DNA of 64,000 nucleotides from Lysobacter gummosus (GTDB taxonomy: Bacteria; Pseudomonadota; Gammaproteobacteria; Xanthomonadales; Xanthomonadaceae), in NCBI RefSeq assembly GCF_001442805.1, contig NZ_CP011131.1:4154001-4218000 (forward strand), given 5' to 3'. The stretch's first letter is position 1; each line of letters opens with the position of its first letter. Of this stretch, positions 8,950 through 18,195 are shown piece by piece. Position numbers and translations under genes: made by a program. A model generated the notes under the pieces. It was not told the DNA's origin, ran no database searches, and saw nothing but the letters and a program-made list of their open reading frames with translations.

Positions 8950-9948
8950 ATGCCTTCCAGCGCTACGACCCTGTCAGTCCTCGACCTGGCGAACATCCAG
9001 TCCCTGGCCCGCGACGACATGGCCGCCGTAGACGCCCTGATCCGGCGCCGGCTGGCGTCGGATGTGGTGCTGATCAATCAGGTCGCCGAATACATCGTCG
9101 GCGCCGGCGGCAAGCGCCTGCGGCCGATGCTGTTGCTGCTGGCGGCCGGGGCTCTGAGCCATCGCGGCCCGGACGCCCACCAGCTCGCGGCCGTGGTCGA
9201 GTTCATCCACACCGCGACCTTGCTGCACGACGATGTGGTCGACGAATCCGACCTGCGCCGCGGCCGCCGCACCGCCAACGCGGTGTGGGGCAACGCCGCC
9301 AGCGTGCTGGTCGGCGACTTCCTGTACTCGCGCAGCTTCCAGCTGATGGTCGAACTCGACCGGCTGGAGGTGATGAAGATCCTCGCCGACACCACCAACC
9401 AGATCGCCGAGGGCGAAGTGCTGCAGCTGCTGCACGTGCGCAACCCGGACACGGACGAAGCGGCCTATCTGCGGGTAATCGAGCGCAAGACCGCGGTGCT
9501 GTTCGCCGCCGCCACGCGCCTGGGCGCGGTCCTGGCCGGCGCCGACGCGCAGGTCCAGCAGCGCCTGCACGATTACGGGCTGGCCTTGGGCTACGCCTTC
9601 CAGATCGCCGACGACGTACTCGATTACGCCTCCGACGCGCAGACCCTGGGCAAGAACCTCGGCGACGATCTGGCCGAGGGCAAGGCCACGCTGCCGCTGA
9701 TCCACGCTATCGCCCACAGCGACGACGCGGTGCGCGCGCGCCTGCGCGCGGCGGTCGAGCACGGCGATACCGAAGCCATGCCCGAGGTGCTGGCGGCGAT
9801 CCACGCCACCGGCGGGCTGGACTACAGCCGTCGGCGCGCCGAGGACTATGCGCAGGCCGCCGAAGCGGCGCTGGAAGGGCTGGACGACAACGACTACACG
9901 GCGGCGCTGCGCGGGTTGGCGCGGTATGCGGTGAGTCGGGATCACTGA
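8950..9948 (+). CDS. ispB: Polyprenyl diphosphate synthase (octaprenyl type)
   Basis: Trans-prenyltransferase that would make the long isoprenoid tail of ubiquinone from isopentenyl diphosphate in the cytosol. The product has 332 residues, the usual size. It carries the GGGKRLRP substrate motif, the first Asp-rich motif (HDDVVDESD followed by RRG) and the second (QIADDVLDY). An in-frame ATG at 8926 would add eight residues, but it sits directly against a TATAAT, so 8950 was preferred. The gene is convergent with the dienelactone hydrolase gene, with a strong hairpin between them. The family is certain; chain length cannot be read reliably from sequence. Confidence 0.88.
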   Translation: MPSSATTLSVLDLANIQSLARDDMAAVDALIRRRLASDVVLINQVAEYIVGAGGKRLRPMLLLLAAGALSHRGPDAHQLAAVVEFIHTATLLHDDVVDESDLRRGRRTANAVWGNAASVLVGDFLYSRSFQLMVELDRLEVMKILADTTNQIAEGEVLQLLHVRNPDTDEAAYLRVIERKTAVLFAAATRLGAVLAGADAQVQQRLHDYGLALGYAFQIADDVLDYASDAQTLGKNLGDDLAEGKATLPLIHAIAHSDDAVRARLRAAVEHGDTEAMPEVLAAIHATGGLDYSRRRAEDYAQAAEAALEGLDDNDYTAALRGLARYAVSRDH

Positions 9949-10011
9949 TCGTTGGGGTTGCGGGCGCGTCCGGTTGGGGGGCGTTGTTCCGGGTGCATCG
10001 ATCGGTAGATG

Positions 10012-10039
10012 AATAACGGCAGCCTTGGCTGCCGTTATT
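10012..10039. terminator. Bidirectional terminator-like hairpin
   Basis: A perfect 12-bp stem (AATAACGGCAGC and its complement) closes on a CTTG tetraloop between convergent ispB and the dienelactone hydrolase gene. There is no long T-run, so it may rely on stem strength or act in both directions. Confidence 0.5.
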
Positions 10040-10121
10040 CGTTGGGGGACCGTAGGCGTTGGGACCGGCGAGGTGGTTAAGTTCGGCTGCGTTCAACGAA
10101 GCAGCGTGTCGCGACAGCCCC

Positions 10122-10213
10122 CCAGCCGTCATTCCCGCGAACGCGGGAATGACGACCTGGAGAGATGCGACTGAAGTCTCCGGATTCCCGCGTTCGCGGG
10201 AATGACGGGCTGG
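10122..10213. repeat. Pair of REP-like palindromes
   Basis: Two copies of an ATTCCCGCG...CGCGGGAAT palindrome (10128-10153 and 10182-10207) lie in opposite orientation, flanked by CCAGCCGTCAT and its near-complement GACGGGCTGG. A decayed copy occurs near 21008-21036. The form is that of a dispersed intergenic repeat. Confidence 0.7.
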
Positions 10214-10266
10214 AAGGGGCGCGTTGATCTGCAGTCTCTCCGGCACTAAGCCTCGCAAGTCCCGCC

Positions 10267-11064
10267 TCAGCGCGCGCCAAACCGCTCCGCAAAGAACGCC
10301 CGCATCGCCGCGAACGAGCGCTTGGACGCGCGTTCGTCGTAGCGGCAGTTGTCTTCCGGCGCGTTGTTGGCGTTCTCGATCTCGGCGAAGCAATGACGCG
10401 CGCCGCTGTAGTTCACCAGTTGCCAATCGGCGCCGGCTTCGTCCATTTCTTTTTCGAAGGCGACGATGTCTTCCTGCGGCACCGATTTGTCGGCCGCGCC
10501 GTTGAGCACCAGCACCGGCGCGTTGACCTTGACGCCGTTGCCCGGCAGGTGCGCCTTGAGGCCGCCGTGGAAGCTCACGATACCGGCCAGGTTCGCGCCG
10601 GTGCGCGCCAGTTCCAGCACGGTCGAGCCGCCGAAGCAAAAGCCCAGCGCGCCGATCCGGCCCGCGTCCAGCGGCGCGGTCTTGTCCTGCGCCTTCAATA
10701 CCGTCACCGCTTCGCTCACGCGCTTGCGCAGCGTAGCGCCGCCGTCGCTGTAGGCCTTGCCGACCGCGGCCTTGGCTTCGTCCTTGTTCTTCGGCCGCAC
10801 GTTCTTGCCGTAGACATCGGCGACCAGCACAACGTAATCGTCGCCGGCGATGTTCTTCGCGTGCTGGATCGCGTTGTCGGTGATGCCCATCCAGTTGGGC
10901 ACCATCACCAGACCGGGGCGCTTGATCGCGTTGACGTTGTCGTAGACCAGCACGCCGCTGAAGCTGTCGTCGCCGATCTTCCATTCCACCGGTTTGGTCT
11001 GCATCGCCGCGAACGACGGCGAGGCGCACAGCACTAGCGACAAGGCAGCGGCAAGACGGTGCAT
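10267..11064 (-). CDS. Dienelactone hydrolase family protein, exported
   Basis: An alpha/beta hydrolase of the dienelactone hydrolase family, 265 residues. The start ATG at 11064 has GGAG six bases upstream and opens a signal peptide (MHRLAAALSLVLCASPSFAA), so a periplasmic location is likely. The nucleophile is the Cys of GFCFGG; a late ARHCF motif supplies the probable catalytic His, and VLNGAADKSVP precedes the acid position. The natural ester or lactone substrate is not evident from context. Longer upstream starts exist but would hide the signal peptide. Confidence 0.85.
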   Translation of the reverse strand: MHRLAAALSLVLCASPSFAAMQTKPVEWKIGDDSFSGVLVYDNVNAIKRPGLVMVPNWMGITDNAIQHAKNIAGDDYVVLVADVYGKNVRPKNKDEAKAAVGKAYSDGGATLRKRVSEAVTVLKAQDKTAPLDAGRIGALGFCFGGSTVLELARTGANLAGIVSFHGGLKAHLPGNGVKVNAPVLVLNGAADKSVPQEDIVAFEKEMDEAGADWQLVNYSGARHCFAEIENANNAPEDNCRYDERASKRSFAAMRAFFAERFGAR

Positions 11065-11186
11065 GGCGGGCTCCGGATTGGGGTAAAGCCCAAGCCTAGC
11101 GCGTCTGTGTGGCGCTCGCATGTGAAGGCGCGGCTCGGGCAGCGAAGCCGCAAGCCCTGGATACGAATTCATCCGGGGCAAGAAGT

Positions 11187-11273
11187 GAGTTCAGAGGAGT
11201 GAGGAGTGAGTAGAGGCAAAAAAACGGAGCCGAGAAGCCGTTCCTTTACTCACGCCTCACTCCTCTAAACTCG
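11187..11273. repeat. Long inverted repeat around the murD2 terminator
   Basis: AGAGGAGTGAGG-rich arms at about 11187-11210 and 11250-11273 are complementary apart from two mismatches and enclose the smaller terminator stem. It looks like a dispersed inverted-repeat element placed between genes. Confidence 0.5.
11214..11251 (-). terminator. Intrinsic terminator of murL-murD2
   Basis: On the minus strand, AACGG and CCGTT form a stem separated by about 10 bases and followed at once by a run of seven to eight T, about 40 bases past the murD2 stop. Confidence 0.6.
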
Positions 11274-11288
11274 TTCCTCGCCTGTTCC

Positions 11289-12689
11289 TCAGCTAATCCC
11301 CAAACCGGCGATCGCACTGATCGAGTCCGGATCGAACCCGGCCAGTTCGGCGAAATGCCGGCCGCGCGCGACGTAGTCGCGATACGGACCGAAGCTCGGC
11401 GCGCCCGGCGACATCAACACCACGCCGCCCTCGCCGCCCTCGCCGCCCAGCGCCTCGCGCGCCTGCGTCATCGCGTCGGCGAGATCTTTCGCCGCGCCCA
11501 GATGGAATCCGGCCTGCGCCGCGACCGGCGCCAGCAGTTCGTGGATGCGCGGGCCGTTCTCGCCCATCGTCACGATCGCCAGCGGCGCCTGCTGCCGCAT
11601 CGCCTCGGCAAAGCCGCGCCATTCCACGCCGCGGTCGTGGCCGCCGACCAGCAGCGCGATGCGCCGGCCGGCGTAGCATTCCAGCGCCGCCAAGGTCGCA
11701 TGCGGCGTGGTGCTGATCGAATCGTTGACGTAGGCGATGCCGTCGCGCGCGCCGATCGGCTGCAGGCGGTTGGGCAAGGGCTTGAAGCTGGCCGCATGCG
11801 GCGCCAGCGGCGCGGCGTCGATACCGAGCGCTTCGATCGCGGTCAGCACCGCGCACAGATTGCCGCGGTTGTGGCGCCCCGGCAGCGGCAGCGAAGCGGT
11901 GTCCATGATCTCGCGATCGCCGCGCCACAGCACATCGCCGCGCAGATGCCAGCCGGCCTCATCGCCGAACCAATGGATCCGGCTGTCGGGCAATTGCAGC
12001 GCGGACAGCACCGGATCGTTCGCGTTCAACACCGCGATGCGCGGCTTGCCCTGGGTCAGCAGGCGCAGCTTGTCTTCGACGTAGCGCGCTTGCGAGCCGT
12101 GCCAGTCCAGGTGTTCGGGATAGATGTTCAGCGCGATCGCGACGTCCGGCCGCGCGCCGCCCATGCCGACATCGCCGGTCTGGTAGCTCGACAGCTCGAT
12201 CGCCCAGAATTCCGGCGGCGGCGACGGCTCCAGCACTTCCAGCAAGGGCACGCCGATATTGCCGACCAGCGCGGTGCGATGGCCGCCTGCGCGCAGCAGA
12301 TGCGCCAGCAGCGAGGTCGTGGTGCTCTTGCCCTTGGTGCCGGTCACGCAGATCGTGCGGCCGCCGATGTCCTCGCCGAACCACAACGCGGTGCCGCCGA
12401 TGAAACGCGTGCCCTGCTCGGCCGCGGCCAGGGCCTCGGCGCGATACGGGCTGATGCCGGGCGATTTGATCACCCAGTCGAACGCGCTCAGGCGTTCGGC
12501 GCTGGCCGCGGTTTCGATCGCCAGGCGCGGGTCGTGCAGGCCGCGGCCTTCAACGGCTTCTTCCGGCGAACAGAACAGGGTCAGCGCGAGTTCGGGCAGG
12601 CGCGAGCGGATCGCTTGATAGGCCGCGCGTCCCTCGCGGCCCCAGCCCCACAGCGCGACGCGCCGGCCTTCAAGCTGCGAAATACGCAC
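11289..12689 (-). CDS. murD2: UDP-MurNAc-L-Ala--L-Glu ligase (MurD2)
   Basis: A Mur ligase of 466 residues. It has an N-terminal Rossmann-like domain (ALWGWGREG), the ATP-binding GTKGKST loop at residues 117-123, the central [12 protein letters not shown] motif and a C-terminal [15 protein letters not shown] region. It overlaps the preceding murL by 20 bp. In Xanthomonas the MurD2/MurL pair adds L-glutamate to UDP-MurNAc-L-Ala and then epimerises it, in place of MurI plus MurD (established knowledge). The identity as MurD2 rather than ordinary MurD rests on the neighbour. Confidence 0.85.
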   Translation of the reverse strand: MRISQLEGRRVALWGWGREGRAAYQAIRSRLPELALTLFCSPEEAVEGRGLHDPRLAIETAASAERLSAFDWVIKSPGISPYRAEALAAAEQGTRFIGGTALWFGEDIGGRTICVTGTKGKSTTTSLLAHLLRAGGHRTALVGNIGVPLLEVLEPSPPPEFWAIELSSYQTGDVGMGGARPDVAIALNIYPEHLDWHGSQARYVEDKLRLLTQGKPRIAVLNANDPVLSALQLPDSRIHWFGDEAGWHLRGDVLWRGDREIMDTASLPLPGRHNRGNLCAVLTAIEALGIDAAPLAPHAASFKPLPNRLQPIGARDGIAYVNDSISTTPHATLAALECYAGRRIALLVGGHDRGVEWRGFAEAMRQQAPLAIVTMGENGPRIHELLAPVAAQAGFHLGAAKDLADAMTQAREALGGEGGEGGVVLMSPGAPSFGPYRDYVARGRHFAELAGFDPDSISAIAGLGIS

Positions 12690-14031
12690 GCAAGCGTTCC
12701 CACAACGGCGGCGGCAGGCGCTGTTCTTCGTCCAGCGTCAGCAGCGGTTCGATGCGCAGATCGTCGTCGCCGAGTTGCGGACGGATCTCGCGCGCGAAGC
12801 GTTCGACCAGCGCGTCCTCGCGCCACTCCGGACGCTCGGCGAGCGCCGCCAGCGCGGCGCGCGATTCGCGGCCCTCGCCGACGCATTCGAACGGCTTGTG
12901 GTTGCGGTATTCCAGCAGCGCGTCGAAGCCGTCGGTCTGGGCCGGATCGTCGAGCAGATTGCGGCCGAAGATGCCGACCAGGCGCGGCTTGGTCATGAAC
13001 GGCGCCAGCGCCAGGAACACGAAGTGGCATTTGGGACACACCCCGCACCAGCGACTCACCGGCCGCTCGCCGAGAATATGAAAATTGCGATTGCAGCTGC
13101 TGAAATGCGCGTCGTAGCGATCGGTGCGGGCGAACTGCCGCGCCACCGCCAGCTCGCTGAGCGGACGCAGCAGCGAGTAGTAATGCAGATCGGCGGCGAC
13201 ATGGCGCTGGACGTAATCGCCGAACGCCTGTTCGCAGGCCCAGCCCTTGGACCATTGGTGGTTCACTTCGCCCGTGCCCTCGATCAGGCTGCCGTAGCTG
13301 GCCGAGCGCTCGTTGGAAAACACCACCTGATCCACGCCGTGCAGCAGCGCGGCCAGAACCATGATCGCCGAGTTCACCACCGTGACCGGGATGTGGCCGT
13401 TGTAGGCGCCCTGGCGATTGAGTTCGAACAACTGCGGCGCCAGCGCGCGGCCGAGATTGAGCGTGGGCAGGCCGGTGCGCTGGGCGCAGGCGGCGATGAG
13501 TTGCGAGCCGCCGACCCAGGTGACGGTCTGCTCGATCTCCATCGCGCGCAAGGCTTCGATGCTGACCAGCGAGTCCTTGCCGCCGCCGATGGCGACCAGC
13601 GCGTGTTGGCGCAGGCCCAACGTGGGCGCGCGGTCCTCGCCCCGGCCCTCTCCCACGGGAAAACGAATCTTCCCGTGCAGATTCAGGCCATTGCGATAAG
13701 CGAATTCGCCCAGCCCGTTGACGTAGATCAGCTCCAGCAGCGCCGCGGTATCGGCATCGATCGCATACGAATCGATGCGGATCTGTTCCGGCACCGCCGC
13801 CTTGTAATAGCTCACGCCGGCGATCAGGTGCAGCACGCGCAGCGCCTGCTCGACCGCATGCGCGCGCGCGCCGGCCAGCGCGAACGGCGCGCCGGGGATG
13901 GTGATGGTCTCGGTCAGCTCCGGGCCGTCGTCGAAGGCATAGACCAGTTCGGCGACGCCGGTCGCGGCGTCGAGGCCGCAGCGGACGAAACGGAAGGCGC
14001 GCACTGCGTCGCGCTGGAATTGAGCACTCAC
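12670..14031 (-). CDS. murL: UDP-MurNAc-L-Ala-L-Glu epimerase (MurL)
   Basis: A cytosolic enzyme of 453 residues that inverts the terminal L-Glu of UDP-MurNAc-L-Ala-L-Glu to D-Glu during peptidoglycan precursor synthesis. A nucleotide-binding PP-loop-like IGGGKDS lies at residues 148-154, consistent with an ATP-dependent reaction. A CGVCPKC cysteine cluster lies near residue 335. The start is GTG at 14031. It runs straight into murD2 with a 20-bp overlap, so translation is probably coupled. A standalone read would be a domain of unknown function; the pairing with a MurD-like ligase makes MurL likely. Confidence 0.82.
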   Translation of the reverse strand: MSAQFQRDAVRAFRFVRCGLDAATGVAELVYAFDDGPELTETITIPGAPFALAGARAHAVEQALRVLHLIAGVSYYKAAVPEQIRIDSYAIDADTAALLELIYVNGLGEFAYRNGLNLHGKIRFPVGEGRGEDRAPTLGLRQHALVAIGGGKDSLVSIEALRAMEIEQTVTWVGGSQLIAACAQRTGLPTLNLGRALAPQLFELNRQGAYNGHIPVTVVNSAIMVLAALLHGVDQVVFSNERSASYGSLIEGTGEVNHQWSKGWACEQAFGDYVQRHVAADLHYYSLLRPLSELAVARQFARTDRYDAHFSSCNRNFHILGERPVSRWCGVCPKCHFVFLALAPFMTKPRLVGIFGRNLLDDPAQTDGFDALLEYRNHKPFECVGEGRESRAALAALAERPEWREDALVERFAREIRPQLGDDDLRIEPLLTLDEEQRLPPPLWERLRAYFAA

Positions 14032-14080
14032 AAGCGTTTTCCCGAAATCGAAGCGATGCGCGCGCGGGACGGAATCGGTT

Positions 14081-16690
14081 TCATTCGATCACCTCCTCCA
14101 CCGGCAGCGCGCGCAGGTTGTAGGTATTGGCCATCGCCATGCCGTAGGCGCCGGCGTCGGCGACCAGGATGACGTCGCCTTCCTCGGTGGCCACCGGCAT
14201 CGGACGCGCGCGGCCGAGCACGTCGCTGCTCTCGCACACCGGGCCGACCACGTCGAACGCGGCGAGTTGAGTGTCGTCGAGACGGCTGAGGTTGTGGATG
14301 CCGTGATAGGCCTCGTACATGGCCGGACGCATCAGCGCGTTCATGCCGGCGTCGCAGCCGATCCGGCGCACGCCGTCCTTCTCGATCACCTGGGTCACGC
14401 TGATCAGCAGCACGCCGCTTTCGGCGGCCAGATAGCGGCCCGGCTCGATGATCAGGCCGTAGCGCGGATACGCGGCCTTGATCTCTTCCAGCCCGGCGCG
14501 CCATTGCGCCAGGTCGAAGCTCGGCGCTTCGGGCGTGTACGCCACCGGCAAGCCGCCGCCGATGTCGATGGTCTCGACCGTGCCGACGCTGTCGGCCAGG
14601 CCGGCGAGGCTGGCGTAGACGCCGCGCCAATGCTGCGGATCGTCGATGCCGCTGCCCAGATGCGCGTGCAGGCCGCTGATGCGGATGTTGAGCTTGCGCG
14701 CTTCTTCGATGAAGGCATCGAAACGCGCCAGCGGCAGGCCGAACTTGGCCGCGACGCCGCCGGTGCGGACTTTCTCGTGATGGCCTTCGCCGTGGCCCAG
14801 GTCCAGGCGCAGCCACAAGGTGCGGCCGCGGAACACTTCCGGCCAGCGCTTGAGCGCTTCGACGTTGTCGAGCGTGACGATCACGCCACGCTTGAGCGCG
14901 GCTTCGTACTCGTGACGCGGCGCGAAGCTCGGCGTGAACAGCACGCGCTCGGGCGCCATGTGCGGGATCGCGGAGAACACCCGCTCGATTTCCGCCAGCG
15001 ACACGCATTCCAGGCCGAAGCCTTCGCCGACGATGGTCTTGAGCACGGCCGGATGCGAGTTGGCCTTCATCGCGTAGAAACAGCGATCCACCGCCTGGGT
15101 GCCGATCAGCGAGCGCGCGCGTTCGCGCACGGTGGCCAGATCGTAGACATAACGCGGCGTGCCGGCCGCGGCCATCGCCAGCAGGCGCGCGCGCTTGCCG
15201 CGCCACCACGGCGCCGGGCGCGGCGGCTTGCCGTTGCCTTCGTCCTGGATGCTGCGCCAGCTGGGGCCGAACACGCTCTCGTCGCGCACCGGCATGGCGC
15301 CGCCGCGGATCAGTTCGTGATGCAGATGCGGCAGCAGGCCGTCGGCGTCGGCTTCATCGATGACGAAGGTGAGGTTGAGGTCGTTGGACGACTGCGAGAT
15401 CAGATGCACGCGCTCGCGGCCGAACGCGGCCCAGATGTCGGACAGCCGGTGCAGCAGCGAACGCATGCCGCGGCCGACCAGGGTGATCGCCGCGCACGGC
15501 GCGATCACCTTGACCCGGCACACTTCGGCCAGATCCGCCGACAGCGCTTCGAGCACGTTGCTGTTGACCAGGTTCTCGCTCGGGTCCAGCGACACGGTGA
15601 CGTTGGTTTCCGACGAACCGATCAAGTCGATCGACAGCCCGTGGCGCTTGAAGCGTTCGAACACGTCGGCGAGGAAGCCGACCTGCTGCCACATGCCGAT
15701 GCTTTCCATCGCCACCAGCACGATGCCGTTGCGGCGGCTGATCGCCTTGACGCCGGGCACGGTGACCGCGCTGGCGTCGATGCGCGTGCCGGGCAGCTCC
15801 GGGCGCTCGGTGTCGAGGATCGCCATCGGCACGCCGGCGTCGCGGCACGGCGCGATCGAGCGCGGATGCAGCACCTTGGCGCCGGTGGTGGCGATTTCCT
15901 GCGCTTCGGCGTAATCCAGCCGGGCCAGCAGGCGCGCGTCGGGCACTTCGCGCGGATTGGCGCTGAACATGCCCGGCACGTCGGTCCAGATTTCCACGCG
16001 CTGCGCCTTCAGCAGCGCGCCGAAGTACGCCGCCGAGGTATCGGAACCGCCGCGGCCGAGAATCGCCGTGCCGCCGTCGCCGTGGCGGGCGATGAAGCCC
16101 TGGGTGATCAGCATCGCGGTCGGCTGCGCGTCGAAGCGCTCGGCGAAGCCGGGCTCGGCCTGATGGCGACAGTTCACCGACAGGCGCTGGGCCCAGTCGC
16201 TGGCGTTGGGCAACGAGACCGCGTCGAGCCAGTCGCGCGCGTCGCACCAGCCGAAGTCGTGGCCCTGCGAGCGCAGGTAGGCCGCGCCCAGGGTGGAGGA
16301 CAGCAATTCGCCCTGGCCCAATACGTCGGCCTGCCAATCCAGCGCGCGCGTCGCCGCGCGCGGATCGGTTTCCAACGCAACCAGTTTCGCCAGGCGCTCG
16401 CCGAGCACCGTGTCCGGGTCCAGGCTCAGTTCGGCGCAGAACGAGCGATGGCGCTCGACCAGACCGGCAAAGCGCGCGGCGATGCCGTCATCGACCCCGG
16501 CCGGGGCGTTGGCGATCGCCTGCAATTCATTGGTGACGCCCGACAACGCGGAGACCACGACCAGCACGCGCCGGCCGTCTTGTTTCAGACGTTTCCCAGC
16601 CAGGCGTCCGATCGTGTCCCAACGATTGCGGCGAGATACCGAAGTACCACCGAACTTGAGCACCACCCAGCCAGTCTGTTGCGTCTCCAC
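14081..16690 (-). CDS. lysAC: Bifunctional aspartate kinase / diaminopimelate decarboxylase
   Basis: One polypeptide of 869 residues catalyses the first and last steps of lysine synthesis. The N-terminal half is aspartokinase: KFGGTSVS near residue 12, LGRGGSDTSA, EIWTDVPG, then ACT-type regulatory segments. The C-terminal half is a fold-III PLP decarboxylase: the PLP lysine in FYAMKANSHP, HLGSGID, EPGRYLAAESG and the CESSD motif. GTG at 16690 is preceded by GAGGAAG and gives the usual length for the xanthomonad fusion; a longer ATG frame to 16903 has no family support. It lies just upstream of murL-murD2, which links DAP/lysine and peptidoglycan supply. Confidence 0.9.
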   Translation of the reverse strand: METQQTGWVVLKFGGTSVSRRNRWDTIGRLAGKRLKQDGRRVLVVVSALSGVTNELQAIANAPAGVDDGIAARFAGLVERHRSFCAELSLDPDTVLGERLAKLVALETDPRAATRALDWQADVLGQGELLSSTLGAAYLRSQGHDFGWCDARDWLDAVSLPNASDWAQRLSVNCRHQAEPGFAERFDAQPTAMLITQGFIARHGDGGTAILGRGGSDTSAAYFGALLKAQRVEIWTDVPGMFSANPREVPDARLLARLDYAEAQEIATTGAKVLHPRSIAPCRDAGVPMAILDTERPELPGTRIDASAVTVPGVKAISRRNGIVLVAMESIGMWQQVGFLADVFERFKRHGLSIDLIGSSETNVTVSLDPSENLVNSNVLEALSADLAEVCRVKVIAPCAAITLVGRGMRSLLHRLSDIWAAFGRERVHLISQSSNDLNLTFVIDEADADGLLPHLHHELIRGGAMPVRDESVFGPSWRSIQDEGNGKPPRPAPWWRGKRARLLAMAAAGTPRYVYDLATVRERARSLIGTQAVDRCFYAMKANSHPAVLKTIVGEGFGLECVSLAEIERVFSAIPHMAPERVLFTPSFAPRHEYEAALKRGVIVTLDNVEALKRWPEVFRGRTLWLRLDLGHGEGHHEKVRTGGVAAKFGLPLARFDAFIEEARKLNIRISGLHAHLGSGIDDPQHWRGVYASLAGLADSVGTVETIDIGGGLPVAYTPEAPSFDLAQWRAGLEEIKAAYPRYGLIIEPGRYLAAESGVLLISVTQVIEKDGVRRIGCDAGMNALMRPAMYEAYHGIHNLSRLDDTQLAAFDVVGPVCESSDVLGRARPMPVATEEGDVILVADAGAYGMAMANTYNLRALPVEEVIE

Positions 16691-17040
16691 GTCTTCCTCG
16701 GTTGTCGTTTCACTTCGATTAGGGCCCGGCACGCGGCCGGGGCAGGTCGATCCGCCCGCGGCGGCGTCGATACGCACGTCGCGGGATTCCACACTTGCGG
16801 GTCGTGCGCGCCTAGAATCGCGGCCTTGTGAGCAGCGCCCGGCGGAACTTCGCTCGGACGCCGCACCTTCGACAGCCGCGCGCTCATCCGGGAGCCGGGG
16901 CACGAAGCGACGATTCTAGTCGAACTGGCCGGCTCCCGAACGTACCCTGGCTGTAGCTTCCGAGGCTTTCTTTTCTATCGTTATTCCCTGGCACCGCCCT
17001 TGTGCCGCCACCGCATGGGCCCATCGGATCCCTTCCCGAA
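16691..17040. other. Divergent intergenic region lysAC / PhzF-like gene
   Basis: About 350 bp between divergent genes. A TAGAAT on the minus strand (16913-16918) could be the -10 of lysAC, leaving a leader of about 215 nt. The -35 is poor. No riboswitch consensus could be recognised with confidence. Confidence 0.35.
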
Positions 17041-17922
17041 ATGACGCAACGCCGCTATCTGCAACTGGATGTCTTCGCCGACCGCCCCGGCGCCGGCAAT
17101 CCGCTCGCCGTGGTCCTGGATGCGCAAGGCCTCGACGACAACGCCATGCAGGCCATCGCCCGCTGGACCCGACTGCCGGAAACCACCTTCGTGTTCCCGC
17201 CGTCCCAGCCCGGCGCCAGCTACCGCATCCGCATGTTCAGCCCGCGCCGCGAAGTCCCCTTCGCCGGCCATCCCAGCGTCGGCACCGCCTGCGTGGTGCT
17301 GGAAGCCGGCCTGGCCGCGCCGGTGGACGGCCGCCTGGTTCAGGAAGGCGTGGCCGGTCTGTTGCCGCTGGCGGTCGATGGCGAGGGCGAGGCGCGCACG
17401 ATCGCCGTGCGCACGCCGCGCGCGCGCGTGGTCGAGACCGCCAGCGCGGGCGACCCGCGCCTGGCCGCAACTCTGCGCGGCCTGCCCTTGGGCGCGCTGC
17501 CGCCGGCGCTGATGGACGGCGGCCGCCGATGGTGGCTGGCCGAACTGCGCGATGAGGCCGCCCTGCGCGCGGCGAGCCCGGACTGGGCCGCGATCGGCGC
17601 CCTGGCCGAAAGCACCGAGAGCATGGGCCTGTGCGCGTTCGCGCGCGCCGACGCCGGCCGCGACTACGACCTGGTCGTGCGCGCCTTCGTCGGGGCGCCG
17701 GCGCAGTTCGAGGACGCCGCCTCCGGCGCGGCCAACGCCACCTTGGCGGCGTGGCTCAACCACAACGGCGCCCTGCCCGGCCGCGACGGCCATTACACGG
17801 TCAGCCAGGGCCGCGAAGTCGGTTTCGACGCGCGCCTGGAACTGCGCGTGGACGCCGACGGCGAGGTCTGGTCGGGCGGACGGGTGAGCAACGTGGTGCG
17901 CGGGACGATCGACTGGCGTTGA
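17041..17922 (+). CDS. PhzF family isomerase-like protein
   Basis: A protein of 293 residues with the PhzF fold signatures: an N-terminal QLDVFADRPGAGNPLAVV, then ETTFVFPP, and the FSPRREVPFAGHPSVGTA segment around residues 60-80 that contains the conserved PFAGHP. Family members act as isomerases or epimerases on small aromatic or amino-acid-like substrates; the substrate here is unknown. The ATG at 17041 fits the family N-terminus; an in-frame ATG 39 bp upstream would add an atypical extension. It diverges from lysAC and is followed by repeat hairpins. Confidence 0.85.
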   Translation: MTQRRYLQLDVFADRPGAGNPLAVVLDAQGLDDNAMQAIARWTRLPETTFVFPPSQPGASYRIRMFSPRREVPFAGHPSVGTACVVLEAGLAAPVDGRLVQEGVAGLLPLAVDGEGEARTIAVRTPRARVVETASAGDPRLAATLRGLPLGALPPALMDGGRRWWLAELRDEAALRAASPDWAAIGALAESTESMGLCAFARADAGRDYDLVVRAFVGAPAQFEDAASGAANATLAAWLNHNGALPGRDGHYTVSQGREVGFDARLELRVDADGEVWSGGRVSNVVRGTIDWR

Positions 17923-17925
17923 GTT

Positions 17926-18195
17926 TCTCCCTTCTCCCGCTGGCGGGAGAAGGTGGTCCGAAGGACCGGATGAGGGCGCGCGCAATTGCGCTTGCGATGC
18001 GGGCCGCTACTTCGCGCGCCCTCACCCCAACCCCTCTCCCGTCAACGGGAGAGGGGCTCAAGCGACTGAGGCTTTCCCTTCTCCCGCTTGCGGGAGAAGG
18101 TGGTCCGAAGGACCGGATGAGGGCGCGCGCAATTACGCTTGCGAAGTAAGCCGCTACTTCGCGCGCCCCCCCGTCAACGCGAGAGGGGCTCAGGC
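17926..18195. repeat. Tandem pair of a dispersed intergenic repeat
   Basis: A unit containing a CTTCTCCCGC...GCGGGAGAAG hairpin, TGGTCCGAAGGACCGGATGA and GGGCGCGCGCAATT occurs at about 17926 and again at about 18075. Each copy is followed by CGCGCGCCC and GAGAGGGGCTCA; the second copy lacks a short internal stretch. A related copy in the other orientation lies at 32356-32394. The hairpins may stop phzF-like transcription. Confidence 0.7.

Noticed and set aside
14267-16831. 854-residue plus-strand frame
   Set aside because: Antisense shadow of lysAC with no family motifs.
16691-16905. Possible lysine riboswitch before lysAC
   Set aside because: A short AGGTGCGG-like stretch is present, but the other conserved lysine-riboswitch segments were not found by eye.
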